64,000 nt of DNA. It comes from Dryas octopetala. Its lineage: Eukaryota > Streptophyta > Magnoliopsida > Rosales > Rosaceae. Positions 24,801 through 35,600 of the stretch are shown here, in pieces. The notes beneath the pieces are model-generated. The model was not told the DNA's origin and made no database searches. It worked only from the letters and a program-made list of their open reading frames with translations. Where the stretch lies: NCBI GenBank assembly GCA_963921425.1, contig OY992832.1, forward strand, positions 8,370,001 to 8,434,000, written 5' to 3'. Numbering within the stretch: the stretch's first letter is position 1; the number at the start of each line of letters is the position of its first letter. The position numbers and the translations under genes were made by a program.

Positions 24801-27015
24801 GCCCACTAATAGCGGCTGTCCATGCTGCTTCAGGTATTATATATGTCAAGTTATAAAGATTTTATATGAATGGTTTGAATGTACTTTTTACTGGTAATTG
24901 ACACTGAACTTATTCTATTTTATTGCTCAGATTTTACACCAACTGTTTCTGGGATTCCGCCAACTACTCCAGGAAAGAAGAGCAGGACAGGGTTGATAGT
25001 TGGTATTGCAGTCCCTGTTGGAGTTGTGGGCTTGCTATTAATAATTTCAGTTCTATGTATGAGGAAAAAAAAGTCAGAAAAAGAAGATGATGAAGGTAAG
25101 AGCATATTATTAGCAGTATCACCAATTAAGGGCTTCATCATTCAGTCAATTTTGCATGCAGTTCTAGGTTCTTCTGTACATGATATATAGTTGTGACATT
25201 AACACAAATTTTATAATTGCATCTACGGTTTCAAAATTAAAACTTATGTTGTACTCTCTTGTTTGAATATGCAGATCTTCTAGGATTAGGCCCCCGACCA
25301 AATACTTTCAGTTATGCTGAGTTGAGAGCCGCAACTGATGATTTTAATCCGTCAAATAAGCTAGGAGAGGGAGGATATGGCCCTGTTTACAAGGTTAAAT
25401 CTGTTTTACATCATTATCATGTACTGACTTGGGACTTTTTACAGAAAAAATAAGCAAGCAAATATAGGTTCCCCCCTCCCTTTTGATGTCACTAAATTGT
25501 TTTACTGTACAGGGCACACTTTCTGATGGGAGGGTAGTGGCTGTGAAGCAACTTTCAGTAGGATCTCACCAAGGGAAGAGTCAATTTGTTACTGAAATTG
25601 CTACCATATCTGCAGTGCAACATCGCAATCTAGTGAAATTGTATGGATGCTGTATTGAAGGAAACCATCGCATTTTGGTTTATGAGTATCTTGAACATAA
25701 GAGCCTTGATCAGGCACTTTTTGGTATGAACTTATTTGCTACCATACCTTCTAATTTTAGGTTACAAAAAACAGAATACTCTGCAGTTGCGAGTACTTCT
25801 AAGATTACAACCAGACAACCTTTTTGTTACAATTTGCCACCTAATAAAGGTTTCTAATTGGTTGTACTCACTACTATTTCAGTAACAAATGACTTGCACC
25901 TTGACTGGCCTACCCGCTTCAATATATTGCTGGGGACAGCAAGAGGCCTTGCTTATCTTCATGAGGAGTCAAACCCAAGGATTGTACATCGAGATGTCAA
26001 AGCCAGTAATATATTGCTCGATGCAGAACTCTGCCCAAAAATATCAGATTTTGGATTGGCAAAGCTTTATGATGACGCGAAAACCCACATTAGCACCCGG
26101 GTTGCAGGGACAATGTAAGCCCTCCTTTATTAATTTTCAAGAGGCCTTGCTATAAGTATATACTTTGAGCTGTTTTATGGATTGTGTTATAATGGAATTA
26201 TTATATACCATGTCATTGGTAATGCCACTAATGATAAGTTGTTCCACTGGAAGACTATTTAGATGCATGGGATTAGGTCGTGCCTAGGATATAACCCAAC
26301 CAAGCAACCTTCAGTAACCATTTGATAATCTTGCAGAGGCTATTTGGCACCGGAGTATGCAATGCGCGGACATCTGACAGAAAAGGCTGATGTTTTCGGT
26401 TTTGGGGTTGTTGCTTTGGAGATTCTCAGCGGTAGGCCAAACTCTGACAATAGCTTGGATACCGAAAAGATTTATCTCCTTGAATGGGTAGGAAAAGAAT
26501 TTGCCAAAATTTGTTTCCATTAATTCTTTCAGAAGTAGCATAGTTGTGAAGTTGAAAGATTATTTAGTATTCCTTTGACCATGGTATAATGTTTTCAGGC
26601 ATGGACTCTACATGAAAACAAACAGAGTTTGGGGGTGGTGGATCCGAGATTGACAGAGTTTGACGAAGAAGAAGCAGCTAGATTGACAAGAATAGCTCTC
26701 CTGTGCACTCAGGCATCACCAATGATGAGGCCATCCATGTCACGCGTGGTGGCCATGATTTGTGGAGATATTGAAGTAGGCACTGTTATGTCAAAGCCAA
26801 GTTATTTGACAGATTGGGATTATAACGATGTAACATCAAGCAGCATCTTGATTGAGGGTGATACCCAATCATTTGCATCCAAGGGAAGTAAGAGTGAGCC
26901 CAACTATCAGCCTGCAGGCAGCACAACCGGTGCTAGCCCTGAGATTGACACTGTGCCGTCCCCTGTAAATGTCACTCAATCAATGCTCACTGGCATTGTA
27001 GGAGATGGAAGGTGA
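18817..27015 (+). CDS. LRR-malectin receptor-like kinase 1 (LRR-VIII-2, 24 exons)
   Basis: Plasma-membrane Ser/Thr receptor kinase of the type of Arabidopsis At1g56130/At1g53430. Exons: 18817-18991, 19272-19458, ten 72-bp LRR exons (19777-19848 ... 21900-21971), 22190-22255, 22814-22876, 23733-23777, 23940-23998, 24122-24507, 24638-24833, 24931-25095, 25275-25393, 25513-25723, 25883-26114, 26337-26487, 26599-27015; all frames join, giving 1063 aa. In order: signal peptide ending ...VSIAQ, Cys-paired N-cap, about 10-12 LRRs (to ~404), malectin domain (~438-632), transmembrane segment (~652-674), kinase (~700-980). Kinase motifs are intact: [28 protein letters not shown]. The start could be the internal Met at 18853, which gives a neater signal peptide. 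Ligand unknown. Confidence 0.95.
23012..23490. repeat. Tandem duplication inside an intron of kinase gene 1
   Basis: Two imperfect direct copies with a period of about 270 bases, for example ACTTGAACATGAAATTTTCA at 23109 and again at 23379. The homologous intron of kinase gene 2 (around 37010-37265) has one copy only, so the duplication arose after the genes separated. Confidence 0.8.
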
Positions 27016-27085
27016 CAACTGATCACAACTACTGCATTGTATGTCCTTGCTCTAATATTCACTCTCGCCACAACTTTCTAAAGCT

Positions 27086-27430
27086 TGTGCTTCTCTTTGT
27101 TTCTACTTTCTAGTGCTGCAATGGTGATGTACATAAAATGAGATGCATCTGGATATTCTTTTTTCTTTTGTTCTTCTGTGGATTGAGTAAATATAATCTG
27201 AATGTTCCGTTGTTATATTTCCCCTCACTTATAATTTATGAAATTTACTATTTTGATGCTATTCAAACATTGCAAAATACAATTAAATAATATAATGAAA
27301 CAAAATAGAGTTCCTACTTTGGGTATTTTAAAAAAACTATTTTAATATTTAAGGTTAGCCTCATTTTAAATATCTAATTCAAATATTTACAATAGTTGAA
27401 TTTTTGAAATAATTAAATATATATAGTTTA
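27086..27430 (+). repeat. 3' UTR/flank of kinase gene 1, shared with 12256 onward
   Basis: Continuous match to 12258-12650 until AATATATATAGTTTA, where a roughly 4-kb insertion begins. The match resumes at 31455. Confidence 0.85.
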
Positions 27431-27684
27431 GAGAAAATTTGGGTTAAATACCTAATCCCAATAATGTTTTAGATAACCAGTAAGACCATATAATTTTTGG
27501 GTTGGGCTACTAATTTATGGAGTTAATTTTCAAAATAGGTCACAAACTAACAACTAGTTTCTATTGGGCCTTATTATTGACAGATTTGCCCTTTGGCCCA
27601 TATCTGATGGAACTTGAAGTTCGTTAAAATAGTTTTGCTGTGATCGTCATTAAAATATGACTCTTTTAAATTGGGTCGTTTGGC

Positions 27685-27715
<31 letters not shown>

Positions 27716-28385
27716 CGTTTGTGATCGTCTCTCTCACGCAAATATTCTCTGCATTTTTTTGTGCAATTTCTGGAGATTTTGATGTGAGTTTGGTGAGCTC
27801 GCTTGGTTGTAAAGGTATGTGATCGCTCTCTGCTTTTCTTCATTTCTTTTTGCTTGTTTGGTTGTGCGATTTTGTAAATTGATGTTGTGTTCATGTTGAA
27901 GTTTATTGTAGGTTTTGATTTCGCATGTAATTTAGGGTTTTTCATTGATTGTTTAGAATTTGTGATCTTCATTGTAAGTTTGAATTATGTTTTTTGTTCA
28001 AAATCTGAGTATATGATGAAACTCACAATGAATTATTTGTCTGGATTATGTTTCTTTTGAATTTGTGCTATTATTTTTCCTAGGGTTTGAGTTGCGATTT
28101 TTGTTATCTTTGTGTAACTTTTGAGTTTTTTCAAGTTTTGTATATTGTTTAATTTTGGACTTTAGGCTTGGCTCTGTTTTTCTTTATGTATTTGATTTGA
28201 TTACTATTTCTCGTTATGTATGTTATTGTTCTATTATTATGGTTTCTGCATTAGAGTTATTATTCTGTAATTTTGGAGTTCAGTCACAGCTTCTAATAAT
28301 AAATTTAGGCATTAATTATGGAGCTCAGTCACAATTGCTTATTACCTTCTAAGTTTAGTCACAGTTTTTATTAATTATTGTTTTT

Positions 28386-28850
28386 TTGTTTTTAATCTTA
28401 AAGGTGATGGAAAATTTCATAATAGGATGTTGTTGCTATGGCTTAGACATTTTCATGGTTAAGTTGTCTATGACTTCATCGTTTGTTGATATAACTAGTA
28501 AGGTTTGTTTGAGGTTTAACTTGAAGTTAAGACTTTTTAAGTTGAGGTATGAACTTGTTGGGTGCTCTAATTGCTTTTTGGACTGTGTGATGATTTGCAA
28601 CTTATGTTGGCATATGCGGAAATATCAAATAGTAAATCTGTGGACATAGTTGTAAAAGATTTGGTTTTGGAGAATGAGATTGAGAATTTAAACAATAATT
28701 GTGTTGTGCTTCATAAAAGTGCTTCTTCATCTACTAGTGTAATTTCTACTGATGTTGAGACTGACTACAGTGAATATTATGGCAAGTATAAGAGTTCCAA
28801 ATCAATGGTCCATTTGTCAAATGAATGGCAGCAATATATTCATAGCGTTG
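28386..28850 (+). pseudogene. MULE transposase N-terminal (PB1-like) fragment, frameshifted
   Basis: One frame reads SSFVDITSKVCLRF...LFKLRYELVGCSNCFLD. After a one-base shift near 28580 the next frame reads DDLQLMLAYAEISNSKSVDIVV...SNEWQQYIHSVG. This order (PB1-like domain with a DD-L motif, Ser-rich linker, then a YIHSVG-like block) is that of MuDR-family transposases of plants. Coding sequence is lost just after YIHSVG, before the zinc-finger and DDE regions. Family assignment is by motif recognition only. Confidence 0.5.
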
Positions 28851-30284
28851 GTTTTGATTTTCATTTTGAATATGTTTTCTTCATCAATTTGGTTGATTAT
28901 GACTTTTAATTGATCAACTTGCTTCGAGCTTTTAGGGATTTGGTTTTGATTTTCATTTTAAATATTTTCTTTCTGTGATTTGTTGCAATAGATTCTTTTA
29001 TTAGTTTGATTATTTAGGGTTTGATCTGCGATTTTCAATTTTTTCTTTTCTATCTTTTCTGCATTTTTTTAGTTTGAGATATAGAAAGATAAAGATGAAT
29101 TTCAAGTTGTTCTGCTTGATAGTCACAGGTTAAATTTCCTTCTTAGAGTGTATATATTTAATGTATTTGTTTAATGCAAATCCCATTTTTATGTGAGCTT
29201 TTATGTTAAACATCAAGGTGTTTTATGTTAAACTTATCTTTTCTGATATCAGTCACAACTTCTGATTTTGTTAATTAGTTGTTATATGAGTTTTGGTAGT
29301 GATTTTGGTTCTATTGAGTTTTATTTTTTGTAGCTTCGGTTGATTAGTTGAGAAAACTATGGCAGATGCCAAAAGGAAAGTAAAGTTTGCATGATTAGGT
29401 GTTTTATGAGCAAAAAGGTTCTTTGTTTGTTCTTATTGTTGATTCTAGTGAGGTTGCAATTTTTTCTGCATATTTTTTGCTTATATAATTCAGAGTTACA
29501 TGACAATTTGATTGATTACATATACACCTGTGTTATGTCATGAAAATTTGGTTGATTACATATGCACATTGTTATGTCATTAGACCTCATCAAATAGAGA
29601 AAACTTTCTAAGGTTGTGGAAAGGTTGAAGTTATTAGACCTAGTACATATGCAGTACTAGGTGAAGTTCGAATGTGTACAATCCAAATTCGCATTCTCTA
29701 ATTACAAAATAGTAAATGATAGGACTTGTATGCTTATGTAGATGCATTGTCATTTGTACATTGATATTGTCTTTATATTGGGGTTAGCATATGATATTAT
29801 GATATCTTGATGACCTTGTAGCCTACTAGTACTTAATTGCTATACCTTAAAGGAGTCTCTTAATTTTGTTGTGAAACAGTCAGTCACAACTAAAATATAA
29901 AGTTATGACTGTTGAACAGTTACAACTAAATTATGACAGTCACAACTTAGATTTAATTAGTTGTGACTGACTGGATTAATTATTTTAAAAAATATATATA
30001 TATATATACACAATATCATATAAATTAGGTTCAAAGCAATTACTTTACACAAAAGAAGACTTAGTGCATTACAGTGAGTGCCACAAAGGTTTTGAATTTT
30101 GATGTCAAATTGCGACTTTGTATTTGCATGTATGTTCGGTTTTCATTGTGACTTCTTTTCCATTCTTATGACAAGTATGTGTTTTTTTAATGTCTTTTAA
30201 ATTATGATTTTCATTTTGCTACCTTTGTAATTTTTTCTTTGAGAGTAATAAGGTTAGAATCAATGAATCGCTTTTGTTTCCTTT

Positions 30285-30301
30285 CCCCCCCCCCCCCCCC
30301 C
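30285..30301. repeat. Poly-C tract (17 C)
   Basis: An uninterrupted run of 17 cytosines (G on the other strand) between CTTT and TTTTTGG inside the MULE-like insertion. Length may also be affected by sequencing error. Confidence 0.85.
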
Positions 30302-31089
30302 TTTTTGGCAGAATAGGTTTACCAATACTTTTGCATTGATGTTGATTATGGGTTTCCATGTATTGTTCATGGGTTTGTCATTTTTTGAAATTAATTCATT
30401 GCTCAATGACCAACTTAGAGTTTTTTCAGTAAAACAAGTAATAAAACTCAAAATGGGTAGTAAATAAGAATGCTGGTCTTGGTAAGCAAAGTTGCTTTAA
30501 GCCTATTAACTCTGAATTTGTTCTTTGAGAATTTGAAATATTTTTGCTGGTTGTGTAGGGGATACTCTGAACCTCTTCTCTATTTTACGTGAGCTTTTAT
30601 GTTAAACATTTAGGTATTTTATGTTAAACTTATCTTTTTCTTAATATTAGTCACAATTTCAAATTTTGTTATATGAGTTTTAGGGGTGGTTTAGGTGTAC
30701 TTTCTATAATTTGCATGCTGGAGTTTATGGTCTATCTTTTTCAAATTGTGACAGTCACAATTTCAGATTTAGTTGTGACTACAGAACAATCACAACTAAA
30801 TTATGAGACAGTCACGATTAAGTTGTGACTTGATTGAATGTTTTTGAAAAAATTGTACTACAATGTAGTATAAATAAAGGTCAAAGCAATATTTTGTATA
30901 CAAAATAATTACTAGTGCAATTGGGAAATGTATCTCTTTTAACTTACCATGACAGTCACAACAAATTGTGAGACAGTCATAGTTTAACTTGTGACTTGTG
31001 ACTGAATTAATTTTTTTTTTTAAATTGTATTACAATATTGGATAAATAGAGGTCAAAGTAGTACTTTTATTGATATTATTATGTAGTGT

Positions 31090-31147
31090 AGTGGTAAGAG
31101 GTGCCTTTTTCTCTTGCATGAGAGGGGTTCGAATCCCTTCTATGCCA
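31090..31147 (+). ncRNA. tRNA-derived (SINE-like) Pol III promoter relic
   Basis: TAGTGGTAAGAGG resembles a box A / D-arm, and GGTTCGAATCC is a perfect box B / T-loop with a pairable stem (GAGGG...CCCTT). The 3' end reads TATGCCA, but the matching 5' acceptor strand is absent, so it is not a working tRNA gene. It fits a tRNA-derived SINE head or a decayed tRNA. Confidence 0.55.
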
Positions 31148-31167
31148 AGTTGTTTTTGTGTTGTTGA

Positions 31168-31275
31168 ATGGCGTTGGCCGGTGGTTGGTGGTTGGCCGGC
31201 CGGACGGAGGTGGCCGGTGGTCGGCCGGACGGAGGTGGTCGGTGGTCGGCCGGACGGCGGTGGCTGGTGGTTAGT
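31168..31275. repeat. GC-rich tandem repeat (~27-bp unit)
   Basis: About three to four imperfect units of a GGTGGTCGGCCGGACGGAGG type, in sharp contrast to the AT-rich surroundings. It lies right after the tRNA-like segment and may belong to the same inserted element. Confidence 0.8.
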
Positions 31276-31463
31276 TGGGAATATTTTAAATTTTTTTATT
31301 GTAGTGGCATATGATGTAATTTTTATGAATTTTAGTACCCTTCACTTTATTAGTTTGTTTGACTTTTCAACTAGTATCTAAACTAAAATGCTATTAAATT
31401 TTAGTATCTAAACCAAAAAATTATTAAAGTTTAATAATTAAAATCAATAGACTTTATAGTTTA

Positions 31464-31957
31464 ACGAATATGAAAAATTATTAAAATATTAAGATTTACA
31501 ATAATTTGCAACTCTGGAGATGCAACTTGCACAGTTGCACCCCATTCAAAGTCCACATTTGAATTCAACAAAAAACTGCCTGTAGGTGCAACTTTAATAT
31601 AAAAAACTGCCTTGATCCGCAGCCAGCATTGGGGCTGCTCTAAAGAGCTGACATTGACTCATACCTATTGACCAAAAAAAAAAAAGGAACAGTCATTGAC
31701 TAATGCGCCTTACTCAATAGACAAGTGTCACTAGTCTATCCTCTCCTCATGTCATTATAGTATTAAGTGGGAACCTGTTTCATTCTCATGTATACATTTA
31801 CAAGGAGAAGATGAATTTGTGGGCAAATTAAGCGGCCATCTCCTTCCCAATTTGCTACTTGCTGCTTCTGCTGTCTCTGCTTCATCTTATCACCCTAGAA
31901 ATCCATTGCTCAAAACGCCATTACAGAGCTAGCACAGACCCTTTTAAAGCTAGGTAC

Positions 31958-32012
<55 letters not shown>

Positions 32013-32678
32013 TCTAAACGTTTAATTTATAAATGATAAATAGTGTAGTTGCAATAAAGTAAGAAGGCAAGTGATTGTCCTTTTAGTTAATTAAATTAGT
32101 GGTCTGTGACGTCTGTCGCAGTTGTTGAGTAAATCCATTTCTAATATATGAATAGGGGGCCTAAACCTTTATAAGGCACTGAATGGCTGGTGCCGTAATG
32201 CCATGGCAATTTGGAATTAACCATCTTATAAGTGAAGCTCTCCATCATTAAGAGTTAAATATCTAGTTTATCCCTTTCGCAGATTAATTTGAAAAACTCT
32301 AGTTTTTTTCATACAAGAATCCCCAATCTGAAAATCAATCATGAAACCAAGCTCATATTATTTAGATTCAAGTGAATTGAATATTGAAAATCCCCAATCT
32401 CCCCTCCACATAAACTCTAAAATCCTCCAGTCTGGGCCGCAACAGCAAATGACTGACATGGTAAGGGAGATGGCGACTGTGATATGAGAAAGAGTGAAGT
32501 AGATCATATATCGTTTCTGGTGATCATGGAATAGACAATTGTTCATTAGTCCAATATCCCTTTATAATGTCAACAAGAAAAATGAAAGTATAAAATTTGA
32601 AAAGCAATGATTATCTAGAATTCTAGATTAACATTTCTTCTACATAAGATTTTCCATGCATGCCAACTTCTTGTTGAA
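31464..32678 (+). other. Upstream region of kinase gene 2
   Basis: Continues the match with 12660-12735 and 13386-14696: the GCCTTGATCCGCAGCCAGCA block, the exon-1 relic, the (TC)n run and the GTCTGTGACGTCTG segment. From about 32535 it also matches the upstream DNA of kinase gene 1. No gene besides the relic exon. Confidence 0.7.
31811..31953 (+). pseudogene. Broken exon 1 of an LRR receptor kinase (second copy)
   Basis: Near-identical to 13634-13772, but four extra bases after GGGCAAA create a stop after six codons. It lies about 870 bases upstream of the intact start of kinase gene 2 in the same orientation, as if left over from an upstream tandem copy. Confidence 0.7.
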
Positions 32679-35600
32679 ATGTCTTCTCTGTTCTCTTACC
32701 TCTGTGTCAGGCCATCGAGGGGCCACGAGTACATGATCAATTTGAGGATGAAGCTGCAGCTACAACCGTCTCTTTCACGAGCATCATCTGTTCGCTTCTT
32801 TTGCCTCTGCTTTCTCCTCACCAGCTGCTGCTTCTGGTTTCAGGTGTCCATTGCTCAAAATGCTACTACCGACCCATCTGAAGGTACCCATCTCAGCTTC
32901 TTTGATTTTTCTCTGCTATGCTTCCTCACTAGCTTTCCATTTCATTTACAACACTCACATTCTTAATTCCCATTTTTTTCTACTTCCTGTTTGCATATAT
33001 ATGCTTGTAGTTAACTAATTTCCATGTTTAATTGCCATGGTTGTATACTAACAAGCATGTTTTAAGTTATGTATGTAGTGCCTACGGTATCCATGACTCA
33101 TTAATTCTCAATTCTGCACTTCCCATTTGTCATATTATTGGAATTATGAATCATAAATTTTTTTTCCGATATATAAATGTATGTCATTATTTTCAATCAT
33201 TTATCATATTTTGTTTCATAAGTTAAATATTCAAAGTATGGCTTGTCTTGTGTATAACATATTACTGCTTGGTTGTTTGTGATATACACAAATATTCAGT
33301 GAGGGCATTGAACTCAATATTCCAACAATGGGACACACAGGCGGGGACAACGTGGAATATCAGTGGAGAGCCGTGCAGTGGATCTGCCCTCGATGGAAGC
33401 CAATTTGACAACGGCCTTATTAACCCATCCATCATATGCGAATGTACTTTTGACAATGATACTACCTGCCATATTACCTTTGTGTATGCCACAGTGCTCT
33501 CTCTGTCTCTGTCTCTGTCTCTGTCTCTGTCTCTCCCTCTCCTTCCTTAATAGCTTATAGTCAAATGTCTTTAGTCTTTACCACACTGCAGAGTACTTAC
33601 TATATATGGGTTACATCCTAAATATACATAATTTCTATGTATATTTATGCACATACTTATATATCCTTATCATATTAAAGTTAATAGATCGATTAAATGG
33701 CTAGTGAAACATGCCATTACTTATTAATATAGTCTAACTGTTCCAATTTTTTTTTTTCTTTCCAGGAGAGTTTATGCTCTGAACAAACAAGGAGTGTTTC
33801 CAGAAGAACTTGTGGATTTGAGATTTCTCATCTTTTTGTATGAATTTTTCAACTCCCCTTCTTTGTTATTTGGTTTATCAAAGATTCAAAAAATGCATTT
33901 CAGTATAAAGGCAGAGTTTTTACTTTTTTACAATTGAAAATTATATTCATGATACTGAGAGACAAAGAATTGATGCTACATTTTGTTTCACTTTTTGTAG
34001 GAAAATCGATCAGAATTATTTCACAGGTTCCCTACCAGCATTCGTTGGCAATATGTCTTCATTGAAGTTATTGTAAGTAGTGGGAGAGCATTTTTTTAAG
34101 TTTAGTACAACTTTTTTAACTGTCTAATACTTTGTTTAGACTCATTACAATTTATATAATTTATAATTTATTTTCCTTTTCCTTCTCTGTAAGCTTTAAG
34201 GAACTATTTACTTATAAATTTGTAATCTTTGAGGTATGGCTTCTTGTTTTGTTCTTGGCTTTATTTTTTATTTTAGGCCTGCTAGATTGGAACTCATTTT
34301 TCTTACAAATCAATTAAGTTTATTGGCTTATCTATTCTTGGAGGACATCAAACATAGACCCTCCCAAGTGAGTTATCCAAGAGCACATAGTACTTTACGG
34401 CTTCAAAATAATTTACACTTATTTTTCCTTCATATTAATTACCACACTTCTGTATATACTATTTACATAATATCATTATGTTTTTGTTGGATAACCAGTA
34501 TTTGCTGAATTATAAACAATTCTAATATCTTTAATTCATGTTTCCATTCAGGTCAATAGCCCACAATGCATTCTCTGGTCCCATCCCCAAGGAGCTTGGA
34601 AACCTTAGGGAGCTAGATACGTTGTAAGACACAAACTACTATGCAATTAAACATCACTTATCTTGTGAGAAAGCGTCAATTAATTTTGAGTTGTATAAAA
34701 ACGAGAAAACTTTATGTGAACACGTTATATATAGAACCTTATATCATTTCTGATAATTTCTTAGTAATTTTATAGCTATTCAACATGACTTGCAGGTCCT
34801 TTGGAGGGAATAATTTCTCTGGAACACTCCCTCCTGAACTTGGTAATTTAGTCAACCTTGAGCAACTGTAAGTCCTTCATTTAATTCATTGAAGTTGAAT
34901 TATGTGTGTGTGTGTGAGAATATGGTGTTTGCTAAGGAACATTTTGTTTGTTAACTTATTTTGGGTGATCAAGGAATGTGTTTATCATATGAAATTGATA
35001 GTAACCAGTTAATGATTTTCACAGTTACATAAATAGCTGTGGACTCGGTGGTGAAATTCCTTCAACATTTGCTAACCTTCGCAAGATGAGAATCCTGTAA
35101 GAATGGCTCTTAAATCGTGTTTTAAATTTATCTCCAGCACTTTGAGATTACTATTCTGGGATGAGTTTACTATTTGTCAACTTGTTGAATTTTAGCGGGG
35201 CATCAGACAGTCCTTTCTCAGGAAAGATACCTGATTTCATAGGGAATTGGACAAAGCTAACTTCATTGTAAGTATTGACAACTTTTAATTTTTTTGAGTT
35301 CATGAAAACATACCAGCATGGCTGAGGTGGGTATTTTGCACACAACTCACAAGCCTTTTAAATGTTCTATAGTCGATTTGAAGGGAACAATTTTGAAGGC
35401 CCAATACCAGCCAGCTTTTCTCAATTGACCTCATTGACTTCTCTGTAAGTACAAATATTTAGTACATTGTAGACTCTCCCTATCTGTCTCACTCTGTCTC
35501 CCCTAGCTTCAGTTATGTTTGAATATAATGATGTAGGCGGATCAGTGATATATACAATGTGAGCTCCTCTCTTGATTTCATCAAAAATTTGAAGAACTTG

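Larger units (their letters stand above)
27431..31454 (+). mobile_element. Mutator-like (MULE) insertion, decayed
   Basis: The insertion is defined by comparison with the uninterrupted copy near 12655. TATAGTTTA occurs on both sides (27422-27430 and 31455-31463), a 9-bp duplication typical of Mutator-like elements. The left end begins GAGAAAATTTGGGT. The right end shows no clear inverted partner, so the terminal repeats are weak or eroded. Inside are a frameshifted MULE N-terminal fragment, several copies of a CAGTCACAAC / GTTGTGACTG motif (29880-29975, 30745-30825, 30952-31005), a 17-base C run, a tRNA-like SINE-type segment and a GC-rich tandem repeat. No transposase catalytic region was found, so it is non-autonomous now. 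Confidence 0.65.

Noticed and set aside
27574-27972. Lys-rich minus-strand ORF
   Set aside because: Includes a poly-A run and has no domain; lies in the MULE-like insertion.
31090-31147. Functional tRNA gene
   Set aside because: The 5' acceptor strand is missing although the T-loop is perfect; kept only as a SINE-like relic.
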